From the NCBI RefSeq assembly GCF_029027405.1, contig NZ_CP093396.1, forward strand, positions 434,001-498,000: a DNA stretch of 64,000 bases, in the 5' to 3' direction. This document shows, in pieces, positions 51,487 to 61,270 of the stretch. A program made the translations under genes and the position numbers. The DNA comes from Sulfurimonas sp. (lineage in GTDB: Bacteria; Campylobacterota; Campylobacteria; Campylobacterales; Sulfurimonadaceae). The first letter of the stretch is position 1. Each line of letters begins with the position of its first letter. A model generated the notes under the pieces. That model was not told the DNA's origin and ran no database searches. It saw nothing but the letters and a program-made list of their open reading frames with translations.

Positions 51487-53274
51487 ATGAACCTCACAAA
51501 AGATATTCAAACAAAATTTTCAAAACTAAAGATAAACTCTTGGTGTGAACTCTCTCTTATGATTCCACATTCTTACGAAGACTTAACCTTAAAAGATAGT
51601 ATAGATATGGGCAAGGCTCAACTCATAGATGCTAGTGTTGAGTCGGTTTTTCGTGCGCCAAATACAATCCAAATAACTTTTTATGCACACAACTTAGGAC
51701 ACACTATAAATGGAGTTTTATTTCGTCCAAAATCTTATATGATGCATCAGTTTAAAGTTGGAGATAGAGATTATTTTTATGGTATTATTGACTGTAAAGT
51801 TGGTAACTGTAGTATGAGTATGCCAAGAAAAATAACAACCATGGGTTCTATAACTCCAAAATACAAATCAACTCTCAGAAATGATGTTATGCTTCGTTTA
51901 GTGCAAAATAATCTTACTTTAGAACTACTAAAATCAGAAGGCTTAAAAGAAGAGATAGCACTTGAAGTATTAAAGCTTCATTTTCCTACTTCTATGTATA
52001 ATCTAAAAGAATTAGATAAGAAAAGTATAGATGCTATGAAATATTTAGAACTTTTTGTTTATATGAAACTTTTAGCATCTAAGAGAAGATATTTCGAGCC
52101 ATTAGTAAGAGTAGATGCAACTTATGATGATTGGACTTCATCGTTACCTTTTAAGTTAACTAAAGAGCAGATGCAAACCATAGAAGATATAAAAAATGAT
52201 TTTGCAAAAGATGTAGCTTCAAAACGAATGATAGTGGGTGATGTTGGTAGTGGAAAAACTATGGTTATTCTAGCATCTGCATATATGATGAGAAAAAGTT
52301 GCTCAATTTTAATGGCACCAACAACATTATTAGCAAATCAACTATTTGAAGAAGCACAAAAATACCTTCCAAATCTCAAAAGTGTTTTGGTGACTAACAA
52401 AACAAAAAAAGTAGATTTAAGTGAGTATGATTTTATCATAGGAACACACGCTCTTTTATATAGAGAACTGCCACCTGCTGGTTTGGTTATGGTAGATGAA
52501 CAGCATCGTTTTGGAACACAGCAAAGAAATATGTTAGAAAAACTTGTTGGTTCTAAAGAAAAAAAACCACACTTTTTACAGTTTAGTGCAACACCGATTC
52601 CAAGAACACAAGCGATGATTGAAACTGCTCATATAGATGTAAGTTTGATAACTACAACTCCTTTTAAAAAAGATATAACTAGTGAAGTGATTCATAAAAA
52701 TGATTTTTCTGAGTTACTAGAACGAATAAAAAAAGAGATAGCTAAAAATAATCAAGTTCTTTTAGTCTATCCATTAGTTGAGCAAAGCGAGGTTATAGAG
52801 TATCAAAGCATCGATGAAGCTCGTGGATATTGGGAAAAAAACTTTGATGATGTATATGTAACGCATGGCAAGGATAAACATAAAGAGGAAGTCTTGCTTG
52901 AGTTTAGAGAAAAAGGAAGCTTACTCATAGCTACAACAGTTGTAGAAGTAGGTATATCTCTTCCAAGGCTTAGTACCGTTGTTATCGTAGGTGCTGAGAG
53001 ATTAGGTCTCTCAACTCTGCACCAACTAAGAGGTAGGGTGAGTAGAACAGGACTAAAAGGGTATTGTTATTTATATACAAATCAAAGTTCATCAGATAGG
53101 CTTGATAAATTTGTAAAGACTATAAGCGGTTTTGATATAGCAAATTTGGATTTAAAATTTAGAAAAAGTGGTGATTTGCTTAGAGGAAGTTCTCAAAGTG
53201 GAAGTCAGTTTAAGTGGATTGATTTAGCACTAGATGAAGATGTTGTACGAGCGGTAAAAAAGGACTTAATATAG
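51487..53274 (+). CDS. recG: ATP-dependent DNA helicase RecG
   Basis: 595 residues, shorter than E. coli (693) as in other Campylobacterota. Wedge/OB domain (about 40-125), then helicase core with Walker A GDVGSGKT, DEQH box VMVDEQHRFGTQQR, QFSATPIPRT, and the C-terminal ATTVVEVGISLPRLSTVVIVGAERLGLSTLHQLRGRVSR. Rescues stalled forks and processes branched DNA. It overlaps the convergent long hpf gene by 9 bp. Confidence 0.95.
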   Translation: MNLTKDIQTKFSKLKINSWCELSLMIPHSYEDLTLKDSIDMGKAQLIDASVESVFRAPNTIQITFYAHNLGHTINGVLFRPKSYMMHQFKVGDRDYFYGIIDCKVGNCSMSMPRKITTMGSITPKYKSTLRNDVMLRLVQNNLTLELLKSEGLKEEIALEVLKLHFPTSMYNLKELDKKSIDAMKYLELFVYMKLLASKRRYFEPLVRVDATYDDWTSSLPFKLTKEQMQTIEDIKNDFAKDVASKRMIVGDVGSGKTMVILASAYMMRKSCSILMAPTTLLANQLFEEAQKYLPNLKSVLVTNKTKKVDLSEYDFIIGTHALLYRELPPAGLVMVDEQHRFGTQQRNMLEKLVGSKEKKPHFLQFSATPIPRTQAMIETAHIDVSLITTTPFKKDITSEVIHKNDFSELLERIKKEIAKNNQVLLVYPLVEQSEVIEYQSIDEARGYWEKNFDDVYVTHGKDKHKEEVLLEFREKGSLLIATTVVEVGISLPRLSTVVIVGAERLGLSTLHQLRGRVSRTGLKGYCYLYTNQSSSDRLDKFVKTISGFDIANLDLKFRKSGDLLRGSSQSGSQFKWIDLALDEDVVRAVKKDLI

Positions 53275-53799
53275 TCCAAATTTACCATCGTTTCTTTTGT
53301 AAAGAACACGAGTTTTACCTTCGTTATCTAAGAAGATTTCAAACATTTTGTTACTATCTTTTAGGTCTGTTAAAACATCTTCAACTTCTCTAGGTTTGTA
53401 AAGGTCAAGTTCAACTGGCACGATCTCATCTTCGCTTGCCTCTGCTTCTTCTTTTAAGTTTATATTTTCAGCTTTGATTTCATTTAAACCAACTTTACGA
53501 TGTCCAACATCTTTGTCATGCATACGACGAATTGCTTTTTGAGCTCTACTTGTTGCCATGTCAATAGCAGCATATAAGTCATCATCACTCTGTTTTATGA
53601 CAATAGTGTTTTTGTGTGCAAGGTTTATAACAAACTCAACTGTTGAGTGTTCTTTACCTTTTTTTGTTTGTGCAGATGCTATTACATTTACAGATATAAT
53701 ATCCATCTTATACTTGCTTAGTGTTTCTATAGAAGTTGTCATGTGAGTTTTTATTGGCTCAGTTAGTTCTAGTTGTCTTCCTGTAAGGGAAATATTCAT
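53266..53799 (-). CDS. hpf: Long-form ribosome hibernation factor (HPF)
   Basis: 177 residues. N-terminal HPF domain (MNISLTGRQLELTEPIKTHM..., AIDMATSRAQKAIRRMHDKD), a linker, and the C-terminal dimerisation domain (VPVELDLYKPREVEDVLTDL...FLDNEGKTRVLYKRNDGKFGLY). Long HPF makes 100S ribosome dimers by itself. The genome also has the short form at 37285. Candidate for stringent/starvation control but no regulatory site was seen. Confidence 0.92.
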   Translation of the reverse strand: MNISLTGRQLELTEPIKTHMTTSIETLSKYKMDIISVNVIASAQTKKGKEHSTVEFVINLAHKNTIVIKQSDDDLYAAIDMATSRAQKAIRRMHDKDVGHRKVGLNEIKAENINLKEEAEASEDEIVPVELDLYKPREVEDVLTDLKDSNKMFEIFLDNEGKTRVLYKRNDGKFGLY

Positions 53800-53857
53800 A
53801 AAAGAATCCTTTTAATATTTAATTTTGAGATTATAACATTAAAAGGTTTATGTAAAA

Positions 53858-54340
53858 CTATAATTTTTGAAGGCTTCTTCTAAAATATCTTATAGGCTCT
53901 GTTGTTCCAGCTGGATTTGCTGTTACTGTTATGTCCATAAGTACAGTACCATTAGTCTCAGCATGGCTTGTATTAAAATAGTCAACTCCATGTGGTACTG
54001 CTGCTGTTGTGCACGGAGAAGGAGCAGTATAAACATAATGCAAACTTACATTAATATCATAGATGTCATTATGTTTAAAATTAAGATCCTTTAGTTTACA
54101 TGGGTCTACTTGGGATATCTTTAATAAAGCATATTCAGCAGCACTATGGGATAGAAGTATGGACTGTTCATATAGATATAAGTCTGTCGTTCTTTTTGAT
54201 GTTTGAGTTGCAAGGGATAAAGATAGAGCCATAACGGTAGCAATAACAACAAGAACAATTATTGCCATCATCATTGCCATACCGTTTTTAGAAGTTTTTT
54301 TAATTTGAGAAGTTCTTAAAAGATAGTTTTTTCTTTGCAT
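53858..54340 (-). CDS. MshP/PilX-like minor pilus-biogenesis protein
   Basis: 160 residues. After a 19-residue basic leader a hydrophobic helix follows (GMAMMMAIIVLVVIATVMALSLSLATQ), then HSAAEYALLKI, the AE-rich pattern of PilX/MshP proteins that lack a canonical prepilin site, and a small domain with two cysteines. Last gene of the MSHA-like operon; overlaps the upstream minor pilin by 25 bp. Confidence 0.7.
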   Translation of the reverse strand: MQRKNYLLRTSQIKKTSKNGMAMMMAIIVLVVIATVMALSLSLATQTSKRTTDLYLYEQSILLSHSAAEYALLKISQVDPCKLKDLNFKHNDIYDINVSLHYVYTAPSPCTTAAVPHGVDYFNTSHAETNGTVLMDITVTANPAGTTEPIRYFRRSLQKL

Positions 54341-55221
54341 ATTGAATACTCCTCATTTGTTAATAAACTTTTGACACATACTTGAATTTTTATTAAAGAG
54401 CTAATTGCTCTAAATTGAAATGAACTTACATTTTCCATAATGATACTTTTATTCCCATCTGTATACCTTTCACCTTTCCATGGTCTATAATTATACCAAA
54501 GAGTTAAGTCTCCACTTTTTGTTGTATCACTATAATTACGAAGTTCTACCGCATAAGCTGTCCAAGATAATTTATAATATTCAAAAATAAGAATATCTGT
54601 AAAGACATTTGCCCCTGTATTAGGAACAAAATGCATTCTTTGCCCTGGTACAAATGCTATTGGATGCATACTATGATTTTGATCTGTTATAAGAGTAGAA
54701 GTAGAAGGAGTACCATATCCCCATGCATTTGTTGTAAGAGATGAGCCAATAAAATAAATAGCACTGTCATTAATATCTGCCCTACCATAAGATAAGATCT
54801 TTATTAAGTCAGATACCGCTGTCGTATTCGTTTCTTTTGAGACTAATAAATTTTCATTAGAGTCATCTAAATCTATAATACCACTCCAGTAAGGAAGTCT
54901 ATCGCCACGAAAACCATCTTCATCTGCACTTATCCATTCAAGAACAGTAGCATTCACATCCTTGGATGCTCCTTGTAAGGGAACCATTGTGGATAAAGTA
55001 GTATTTCTGACTATTACAGAGTCTTTTATACGATACTGAAGTCTTTTTGATACAAACTCAACGGCATATTCACTATTTGATTGTAACTCATGATTTATTT
55101 TTGAAAATATAAAGTTGTTATATGCTTGAGCTAAAAATTCCACACCAAATTTTGCTAAAATTGCCATAATTACAATAACAAAAACAAGCTCCATCATTGT
55201 AAATGCTTTTCTTATTATCAT
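54316..55221 (-). CDS. MshO-like minor pilin
   Basis: 301 residues. Prepilin motif KAFTMMELVFVIVIMAILAKFGVEF, leader MIIRKA, with Glu5 present; large globular domain. Length and position match MshO of MSHA pilus clusters. It overlaps its neighbours by 4 and 25 bp, so the operon is translationally coupled. Confidence 0.72.
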   Translation of the reverse strand: MIIRKAFTMMELVFVIVIMAILAKFGVEFLAQAYNNFIFSKINHELQSNSEYAVEFVSKRLQYRIKDSVIVRNTTLSTMVPLQGASKDVNATVLEWISADEDGFRGDRLPYWSGIIDLDDSNENLLVSKETNTTAVSDLIKILSYGRADINDSAIYFIGSSLTTNAWGYGTPSTSTLITDQNHSMHPIAFVPGQRMHFVPNTGANVFTDILIFEYYKLSWTAYAVELRNYSDTTKSGDLTLWYNYRPWKGERYTDGNKSIIMENVSSFQFRAISSLIKIQVCVKSLLTNEEYSICKEKTIF

Positions 55222-55850
55222 GGATAAGACCTTCTTGCATAAGACACTTCACCAATATTAGCACTGTATGTTCTTAAGACAGTTACAATATTGGTAGTAT
55301 TCTTGTCTAGTATAGTTATCGTAATTTCTTTGAGGTTTGGATTATTTGGGTCATACTTGTTAAAGGTTGCGTTTGACTCAACAACTAAGATAGAATCATA
55401 TAACTTTTTATAGCCTTCTGCCGAGCTATTTGCATCTAAAATAAAGATATGTTCTTGAGGGTGTGCAGCCACATTTAGTGAATCATTAAAGACAGTACCT
55501 ATGTAGGGACGAGTGCTTAAATCATTTAAGCACTTTCTATTGATATGTCCTTTTCTTTTGTTTGGTGTAGCAGCTGAGCAATCATTATTGCCCCCCACAA
55601 CTACATTAACTACTCGAGCAAATTGTGGATCAAAAGTTGCGGTTTGTGCATCATTCATACTGAACTCATCCCATCTGTATGTAGTTGCCTCATTAAGACC
55701 TGCTACTGATGCAAAAATAGCTTCTTGTACTTGACTATTGCTGATTGTTTTAAAAGTAATCTGACTTATCATAGGTAAGGACATAACTGAAATAGATATT
55801 ATGACAATAGCAAATATTAACTCAATAAGCGTAAAAGCATATCTTACCAC
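55218..55850 (-). CDS. MshD/PilV-like minor pilin
   Basis: 210 residues. Leader MVRYA and prepilin helix FTLIELIFAIVIISISVMSLPMIS with Glu5. FASVAGLNEATTYRWDEFS recalls MshD/GspI-type minor pilins. Overlaps the mshQ-like gene by 7 bp and the next by 4 bp. Confidence 0.72.
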   Translation of the reverse strand: MVRYAFTLIELIFAIVIISISVMSLPMISQITFKTISNSQVQEAIFASVAGLNEATTYRWDEFSMNDAQTATFDPQFARVVNVVVGGNNDCSAATPNKRKGHINRKCLNDLSTRPYIGTVFNDSLNVAAHPQEHIFILDANSSAEGYKKLYDSILVVESNATFNKYDPNNPNLKEITITILDKNTTNIVTVLRTYSANIGEVSYARRSYP

Positions 55851-58800
55851 ATTGTTCTCCTATTTGTTATCCCCTTAGCTTTGGTTTTAGTAGTTGTAGA
55901 GTTCTCAGCTTTACCATTCCAAGCACCATCTTTTCTAAACTCAACTTCAAATTTATTGTGTGTAGCATTTTCATTTAATTCGTCATAAATTAGCCAATTA
56001 GTCGCATTATTCTCCATGGTTGCTGTATATGGGTAAGTTGTTCCAGAGTACTTTAGATAATACTCAAAATTAAATACATCAGTACTTCTTTTAGGAGTAT
56101 CATTATTAGATACAGAACTAGCTCCTTTTTGACTAATTGCTCCAATAATTCCGTCATTATTTCCTTCTCTATGCCATGAGTTAGCGAACCATCTTGTATC
56201 GCCTGTTCCCTTATTATCAAATGCAGGTACAAAAGCAGAATTATCACTATAGACTTGATATATAAGTCTTGGATTATTTGCATCTGGTTGTGATTTGGTA
56301 AAACAAGGCTTTGCATAACAAATTTTAGTTATAGCTCTTTTTGGACCTTGTGCTCTACCGTAAAACATGGTTGCATTTACATCTTTTATTATATGAGAGC
56401 CATCTGTACCTATTTTTAAAACAGTAGTTTGATCAGAAACATTTAAATCATTTATGCTGATAATAAATGGATTTCTTGCTTCGTTGTTCTTTCTTTCAAA
56501 GTTAAACTTAATTCCAAAATTTCCGCTACCGTTATGGTCACTTGTAAATGCTTCTGTTGGTGGTATGAGAAGAGTAATATTGAGATCAGATAAAGGTTTT
56601 TTAATCATTAAGGGAGTAGTAGTAGTAGTATTAAAATCTTTGAATATGATATCGCCAGTAGGGGAAGAAATATTTGAATTGCCTCTCGATAAAGTATAGG
56701 CTATGCTTATATTTACATCACTAGCATAACACTCTTTTGAATAATTTTTTGTTATATTATTATCCTGATTTTGTGCTTCTGCAGTAAATATTAGACTTGC
56801 TCCCATTTTTTCTAAATCATTTGAAAGGTATGTAAAACCTGTCGCACTATTGTGATTGATCTTAGATGGAGGAGTTGTGATCTTAAAATGGTGTGGTTTT
56901 ATAAGTAAGTTAACAGTATTTGGGCTTATAAACCTATCTATATCTAATGTGTCATTTTTATCTACAATTGCAAACTCTTTATCCCTATTTTCTTTAATTG
57001 TAAATTTATATTCACCAACATCAGAAAGAGTATATGTATGTGAATCCATTCCATCGGCAAAAGCATAAGCGGATTTATTTATGTCCCTAAGGTCTACAGT
57101 ACTACAATTTTTATTACCAAGTATTAGAGTTATAGATGTATCTAAATCATTAAAAGAAGTGTTATAATCAGAAGCTGGGTTGTCATTAAAATCATTTGCA
57201 AGGTAGCTTATATTTGTATCTTGGGCTTTTACTATTAGCTTCCCACCACTTGGAACGCCATCTACACTAGATAAAGAAAAGTTTTTTGGTCTAATAGAAA
57301 ACTCATTTGAGTCTGCTACTCGACATTGACCTTTTGGTTTTCCTTTTGAGTCATATTTTGCGCCACATGTGGCTTTTCTATTTATTCCAATACCCGATAC
57401 ATCCCAGCATTTAGTCCAGTCACTAGCAGCTAAAGCACAATATTTAAATTGAAATGAAACTACTTTGTGGACATTATTTACAGACGATAGTGCATCAGTA
57501 AGTTTTATAACGCCTCGTTTATTCTGTTTAAGATCAAAGTACTCAGTTTTAGGATCCTGATTCCACGAACTAATATTACCAATGTACCCGTAGTAGTGTA
57601 AATCAGTTGTTTCTCTCTTTAAGCCATCGTCTTCTACTTTTACTAAAAATACTCCAGCATTTATATTTTGATCATTAACTATAAGAGTTCTATCTTTACT
57701 AAGTAGTAATATATCAAAATCCTCTTTTTCTTTAAAAATTTTTGTAGTTATATTTAAATCTGTTGGTGCGTTTATTGGGTAGTTGGTATTTTTATTTACT
57801 GTTAGAGAACTAAGATGTTTAATAACCGTAAATGGACCATCTGTAGCTCCATAACGACTAACTCCAAGGTAGTTATCCCAAGACATACATAGATAATCAT
57901 AATATGAGTAGAATGCATTATTGTCATCATTATGATAAACATTACCATTGCTATCAGAAATAAAGTTAAGCCAAGCATCTTGTTTATAGTTACCATTTGG
58001 CTCATAGTAAACATCTCTCTTTACACTTGCTCCACCCCCACCAATACCAGGAGCGGTTACACTATACTCTACAGTACTACTCTTGGTTAAGTAGTTACCT
58101 GCACCAACATCAGCTATCCACCATTGATCACCATTTGATATAGCTGATAAAGTAGGGTCAGATGGATTGTTTGCTATCATATCTTGGAGTGTAGTTCTCC
58201 ATCCCATAATGCCCATAGTCCAATCATCAAGGGGAACAGCATTTTTAGTATAGTCTGTACAAGTAGAAGCACCTGAACTTGTTCCAGAATTCATACATCT
58301 TCCCTGCATATTGTTTTGCCAAGAAGTATGTTTGCCATCAGCAGCATGGTTTCCATTTTGTGGAAAATAAAGTCCAAATGGCCCATAAGGCCAAACCTCG
58401 TTATAGCCTTCTGGTGTAATATAGTATTCTTTTGATGGTTTATTGGTATATATTTTATATTTTTCACGGATAGTACCTGTATAGTTTATCCATTCAGATT
58501 TATTCTCAAATAAATATGCTTTTGTTCTTTGAAATGTATCTTTTGTATTTGGAACAAAAAATAAAAGACCAAGTTGAGAACAAGTATCATGATATACATT
58601 TGGATTTGCGCGAACCTGTGTCATAGTTTTTATATCATCTTTGGAATTAGTTACTTTTGCATCAAGAGCCATAACAAATGTCCAAGCTTGTTTAATAATT
58701 TCTTGATATTTACAATATGCTACAAATGGTCTAAATTTTGTTGTAATTGTGTCCCCTTTAACTCTTCCACCTTTGTCTGGGTCTATCCAAAAATAACCGT

Positions 58801-60631
58801 TTGAAGCACCACCTAATGTTGGCAGATACAAAGGGGCATCTGGAACCTTTTGAAAAATTTCTCTGCAAGTCTCTTCAAGAATTTCAGTGTTGTAATCTCC
58901 CGTAGTTGATCCGTTTGTTGTTCCTTTGATAGCTGGATATGTTAAATATTTATATGTATCTAATAGTTTAAGTTGCATTTGTTCAACTTTACATCGTCCG
59001 TTTGTATAATCAAGTGTATTTATTTTAACAGCTTGATTCCATGCACCTATACGAAGTTTATTAGGATCACAATTTGATAAAGATGTATTAGTCCAGTCAA
59101 TGGAAAATGGAGTACCTATAAGGTTTATATTACTAAAGTGACCTTGATTATTGCTTGAGCCTTCTGCTAATGAGTTTGGGACTACTTTAACAGTGCTTCC
59201 AGATATAGATATCTGTAAAAAGTTAAATGAATTTGCTGCTTCCTTTCTTCTAGACTTATCCGCTTGTTTATAGTAGTTGGCAGAAGGTGAGTCATCTTCA
59301 AAAACAAAGTTGTTATAGTTATTTTTAAGAGGTAATGCAATCAACTCTCTTGGTGCTCTAGGACTATTTATATCACAATAAATTTCGTATGAATTAGAGT
59401 CATCTCCACCATCTGGGTCAACAATATGAAATCCTTCAGTTAAGGAATTTAGTTTACAAAAACTAGGGATACATGCAGTACATGTTCTAGATGTTCCAAG
59501 ATATTCATTTTTAGCCTTTTCATTTGCGTAAATTGTTGCTATCGCACTATCACTAAGTGCTATGCTGAATATTTTGACTTCATCTATCAAACCATTAAAT
59601 GATGTACCATTATTTAGTGTTGTACCAATTGTAAAAGGAGTACGCCTAGCATTTGCCAACCTACCAGTTGGTGTAGTATTTGTACTTTTTACTCCATCTA
59701 TGAAAGTAGTGAGTGTAGCTCCATCATATATAACTGCAATAAAGTGCCAGTTGTCTTGTGTAATGCCTGATCCAATGTTACCTGTAAAATCTGTTATGGC
59801 ATCTATGTACACATGTAAACTGCCATCTGAATTAACACCAATTTCTAAATTGTCATTTCTTGTTTGAGAAGCTTTTGCAAAGATGGTGTTTGCTGTTCCA
59901 TGAGAAGAAGTTGCAGGGTCAAATCCTTTGGGCATTATCCACCCTGTGATAGTAAATCTATTATTTGATCGACCAAATATATTGTTAAAGCTATTACCCA
60001 TTGAGATATAATCATCATTACCATCAAAAGAGGCACTAGAACATATTGTAGAATTACTATCTGTTGATACTCCATTATAACTTTGTCCATGTGAAGTGCC
60101 AACAGAGTCTATAACCTCATTGGTAAAACTTTTGTATGAACATTCATCAAAGCGATACTCTGCTTTAAGTATAGAGGCAGTAATTTGAAGATAATCTAGT
60201 TCTATCTGTTCATTATTATCAGTTGTGTCAGGGTTTAGAGTTAAAAGTATTCTGCCATTTGCATCTGTATTTGCTGTAAATGATCTTATATATGTTCCAT
60301 CTAATACAGAATAACTTTGTATTTGACTACCATTTACTGATATATCAAAAGAATCCTGACTACCTCCAGAGTCTTCCCATCCACCAGAAGTTCTATACTT
60401 TATGTTAAAAGTAACTGTTAGGTTGGCATAAGAAACTCCAAAATCATAAGTTTTACTTGCTGTGTTATCTCTTGTGATAAGCAACCATCCAGAAGTTGCT
60501 GAAACTCCAGTACCAGTGTAGCCGTTGGTACTATTATCAAATGTGTCATTTGATAGTTCAAAAGCAGAAAGAGAAGTAAAAAATAAAAAAATTAGTAGCA
60601 GGAAAGAAAATTTTGTATTAAAAGTTTTCAT
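55844..60631 (-). CDS. MshQ-like giant surface protein with LamG and GON-like domains
   Basis: 1595 residues from the ATG at 60631, which has AAGGAG upstream and a signal peptide (FSFLLLIFLFFTSLSA); a longer frame to 60685 is unlikely. LamG/concanavalin-like jellyroll about 155-375 (SFDGNDDYISMGN, RFTITGWIMPKG, FNGLIDEVKIFSIALSD). A region with GON-like traits (SFNFLQISI...GHFSNINLIGTPFSIDWTN) covers about 390-640. The last third (PKNFSLSSVDGVPSGGKLIV onwards) resembles DUF6701/MshQ. It heads the mshQ-D-O-P run, so it is probably the pilus-tip adhesin exported to the surface. Many Asn, Asp and Thr, low Lys, as in adhesins. Confidence 0.7.
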   Translation of the reverse strand: MKTFNTKFSFLLLIFLFFTSLSAFELSNDTFDNSTNGYTGTGVSATSGWLLITRDNTASKTYDFGVSYANLTVTFNIKYRTSGGWEDSGGSQDSFDISVNGSQIQSYSVLDGTYIRSFTANTDANGRILLTLNPDTTDNNEQIELDYLQITASILKAEYRFDECSYKSFTNEVIDSVGTSHGQSYNGVSTDSNSTICSSASFDGNDDYISMGNSFNNIFGRSNNRFTITGWIMPKGFDPATSSHGTANTIFAKASQTRNDNLEIGVNSDGSLHVYIDAITDFTGNIGSGITQDNWHFIAVIYDGATLTTFIDGVKSTNTTPTGRLANARRTPFTIGTTLNNGTSFNGLIDEVKIFSIALSDSAIATIYANEKAKNEYLGTSRTCTACIPSFCKLNSLTEGFHIVDPDGGDDSNSYEIYCDINSPRAPRELIALPLKNNYNNFVFEDDSPSANYYKQADKSRRKEAANSFNFLQISISGSTVKVVPNSLAEGSSNNQGHFSNINLIGTPFSIDWTNTSLSNCDPNKLRIGAWNQAVKINTLDYTNGRCKVEQMQLKLLDTYKYLTYPAIKGTTNGSTTGDYNTEILEETCREIFQKVPDAPLYLPTLGGASNGYFWIDPDKGGRVKGDTITTKFRPFVAYCKYQEIIKQAWTFVMALDAKVTNSKDDIKTMTQVRANPNVYHDTCSQLGLLFFVPNTKDTFQRTKAYLFENKSEWINYTGTIREKYKIYTNKPSKEYYITPEGYNEVWPYGPFGLYFPQNGNHAADGKHTSWQNNMQGRCMNSGTSSGASTCTDYTKNAVPLDDWTMGIMGWRTTLQDMIANNPSDPTLSAISNGDQWWIADVGAGNYLTKSSTVEYSVTAPGIGGGGASVKRDVYYEPNGNYKQDAWLNFISDSNGNVYHNDDNNAFYSYYDYLCMSWDNYLGVSRYGATDGPFTVIKHLSSLTVNKNTNYPINAPTDLNITTKIFKEKEDFDILLLSKDRTLIVNDQNINAGVFLVKVEDDGLKRETTDLHYYGYIGNISSWNQDPKTEYFDLKQNKRGVIKLTDALSSVNNVHKVVSFQFKYCALAASDWTKCWDVSGIGINRKATCGAKYDSKGKPKGQCRVADSNEFSIRPKNFSLSSVDGVPSGGKLIVKAQDTNISYLANDFNDNPASDYNTSFNDLDTSITLILGNKNCSTVDLRDINKSAYAFADGMDSHTYTLSDVGEYKFTIKENRDKEFAIVDKNDTLDIDRFISPNTVNLLIKPHHFKITTPPSKINHNSATGFTYLSNDLEKMGASLIFTAEAQNQDNNITKNYSKECYASDVNISIAYTLSRGNSNISSPTGDIIFKDFNTTTTTPLMIKKPLSDLNITLLIPPTEAFTSDHNGSGNFGIKFNFERKNNEARNPFIISINDLNVSDQTTVLKIGTDGSHIIKDVNATMFYGRAQGPKRAITKICYAKPCFTKSQPDANNPRLIYQVYSDNSAFVPAFDNKGTGDTRWFANSWHREGNNDGIIGAISQKGASSVSNNDTPKRSTDVFNFEYYLKYSGTTYPYTATMENNATNWLIYDELNENATHNKFEVEFRKDGAWNGKAENSTTTKTKAKGITNRRTMW

Positions 60632-60706
60632 AACAGACTCCTTGAAGTAAAAATTGTTAGTGCAACGAAAAAAAAGGCTCAACACCGAGTAAATTCATTT
60701 GCATGT

Positions 60707-60712
60707 ATTATA
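60707..60712 (-). promoter_or_regulatory. -10 box of the MSHA-like operon
   Basis: TATAAT on the minus strand in TAGTATAATACATG, about 75 bp before the mshQ-like ATG. Transcription would start near 60700. Confidence 0.5.
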
Positions 60713-60769
60713 CTACTATAAGTGAAAAAGAAATCTTAAAGTAAATAAAATGTGAAGTATACTCGTCTT

Positions 60770-61150
60770 TTATTTATCTAAAAAAGTAGAAATTTTTTCA
60801 GCTATGCCATACTCTGTTGATTCTGCTAGTATTATTTGAGCAACTTTATTGTTATCAGTGTTAAAAACTAGTGGACCGATGAAATTTATGGCAGAGTTTT
60901 CTATTGGAGTTTGTATAAGAACAATATTTAAAATCATTAGGTTTGATTTTTCATTAATCTCTAGTTTTTCTTTTATATGAGTAGGAACTTCAAAATCATA
61001 CTTTCTTAGAACAAAAGGGTCGATAAGAGTAAAAGAGATATGTTCCTCTTCAACTGAACGCATCTTCATAAAAATATCATCTATCTTTTGCAACTCAACT
61101 TGTTTTATATTGTCAAATCCTAAAAGAGGCACACAAATGTCAAACTTCAT
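60770..61150 (-). CDS. fliW: Flagellar assembly factor FliW
   Basis: 126 residues. FliW fold: LGFDNIKQVELQKIDD, FTLIDPFVLRKYDFEVP, LNIVLIQTPIENSAINFIGPLVFN. Binds flagellin and antagonises CsrA, coupling flagellin synthesis to assembly. No csrA gene is adjacent. It stands between bamD and the MSHA-like operon. Confidence 0.93.
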   Translation of the reverse strand: MKFDICVPLLGFDNIKQVELQKIDDIFMKMRSVEEEHISFTLIDPFVLRKYDFEVPTHIKEKLEINEKSNLMILNIVLIQTPIENSAINFIGPLVFNTDNNKVAQIILAESTEYGIAEKISTFLDK

Positions 61151-61270
61151 AAAAAACCTTTTGTAAATATTTGTTATTGTATCACTTAAAGCATAAAATG
61201 TACCTAGTTTAATAAGTGTTATATATCTTTTAGATAAAATACAAACTTACTATTAGAGGATATTATTTAT

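Noticed and set aside
56053-60000. Several open frames opposite or inside the large surface protein
   Set aside because: They follow the codon periodicity of the long minus-strand gene, lack Shine-Dalgarno sequences and have no motifs; shadows.
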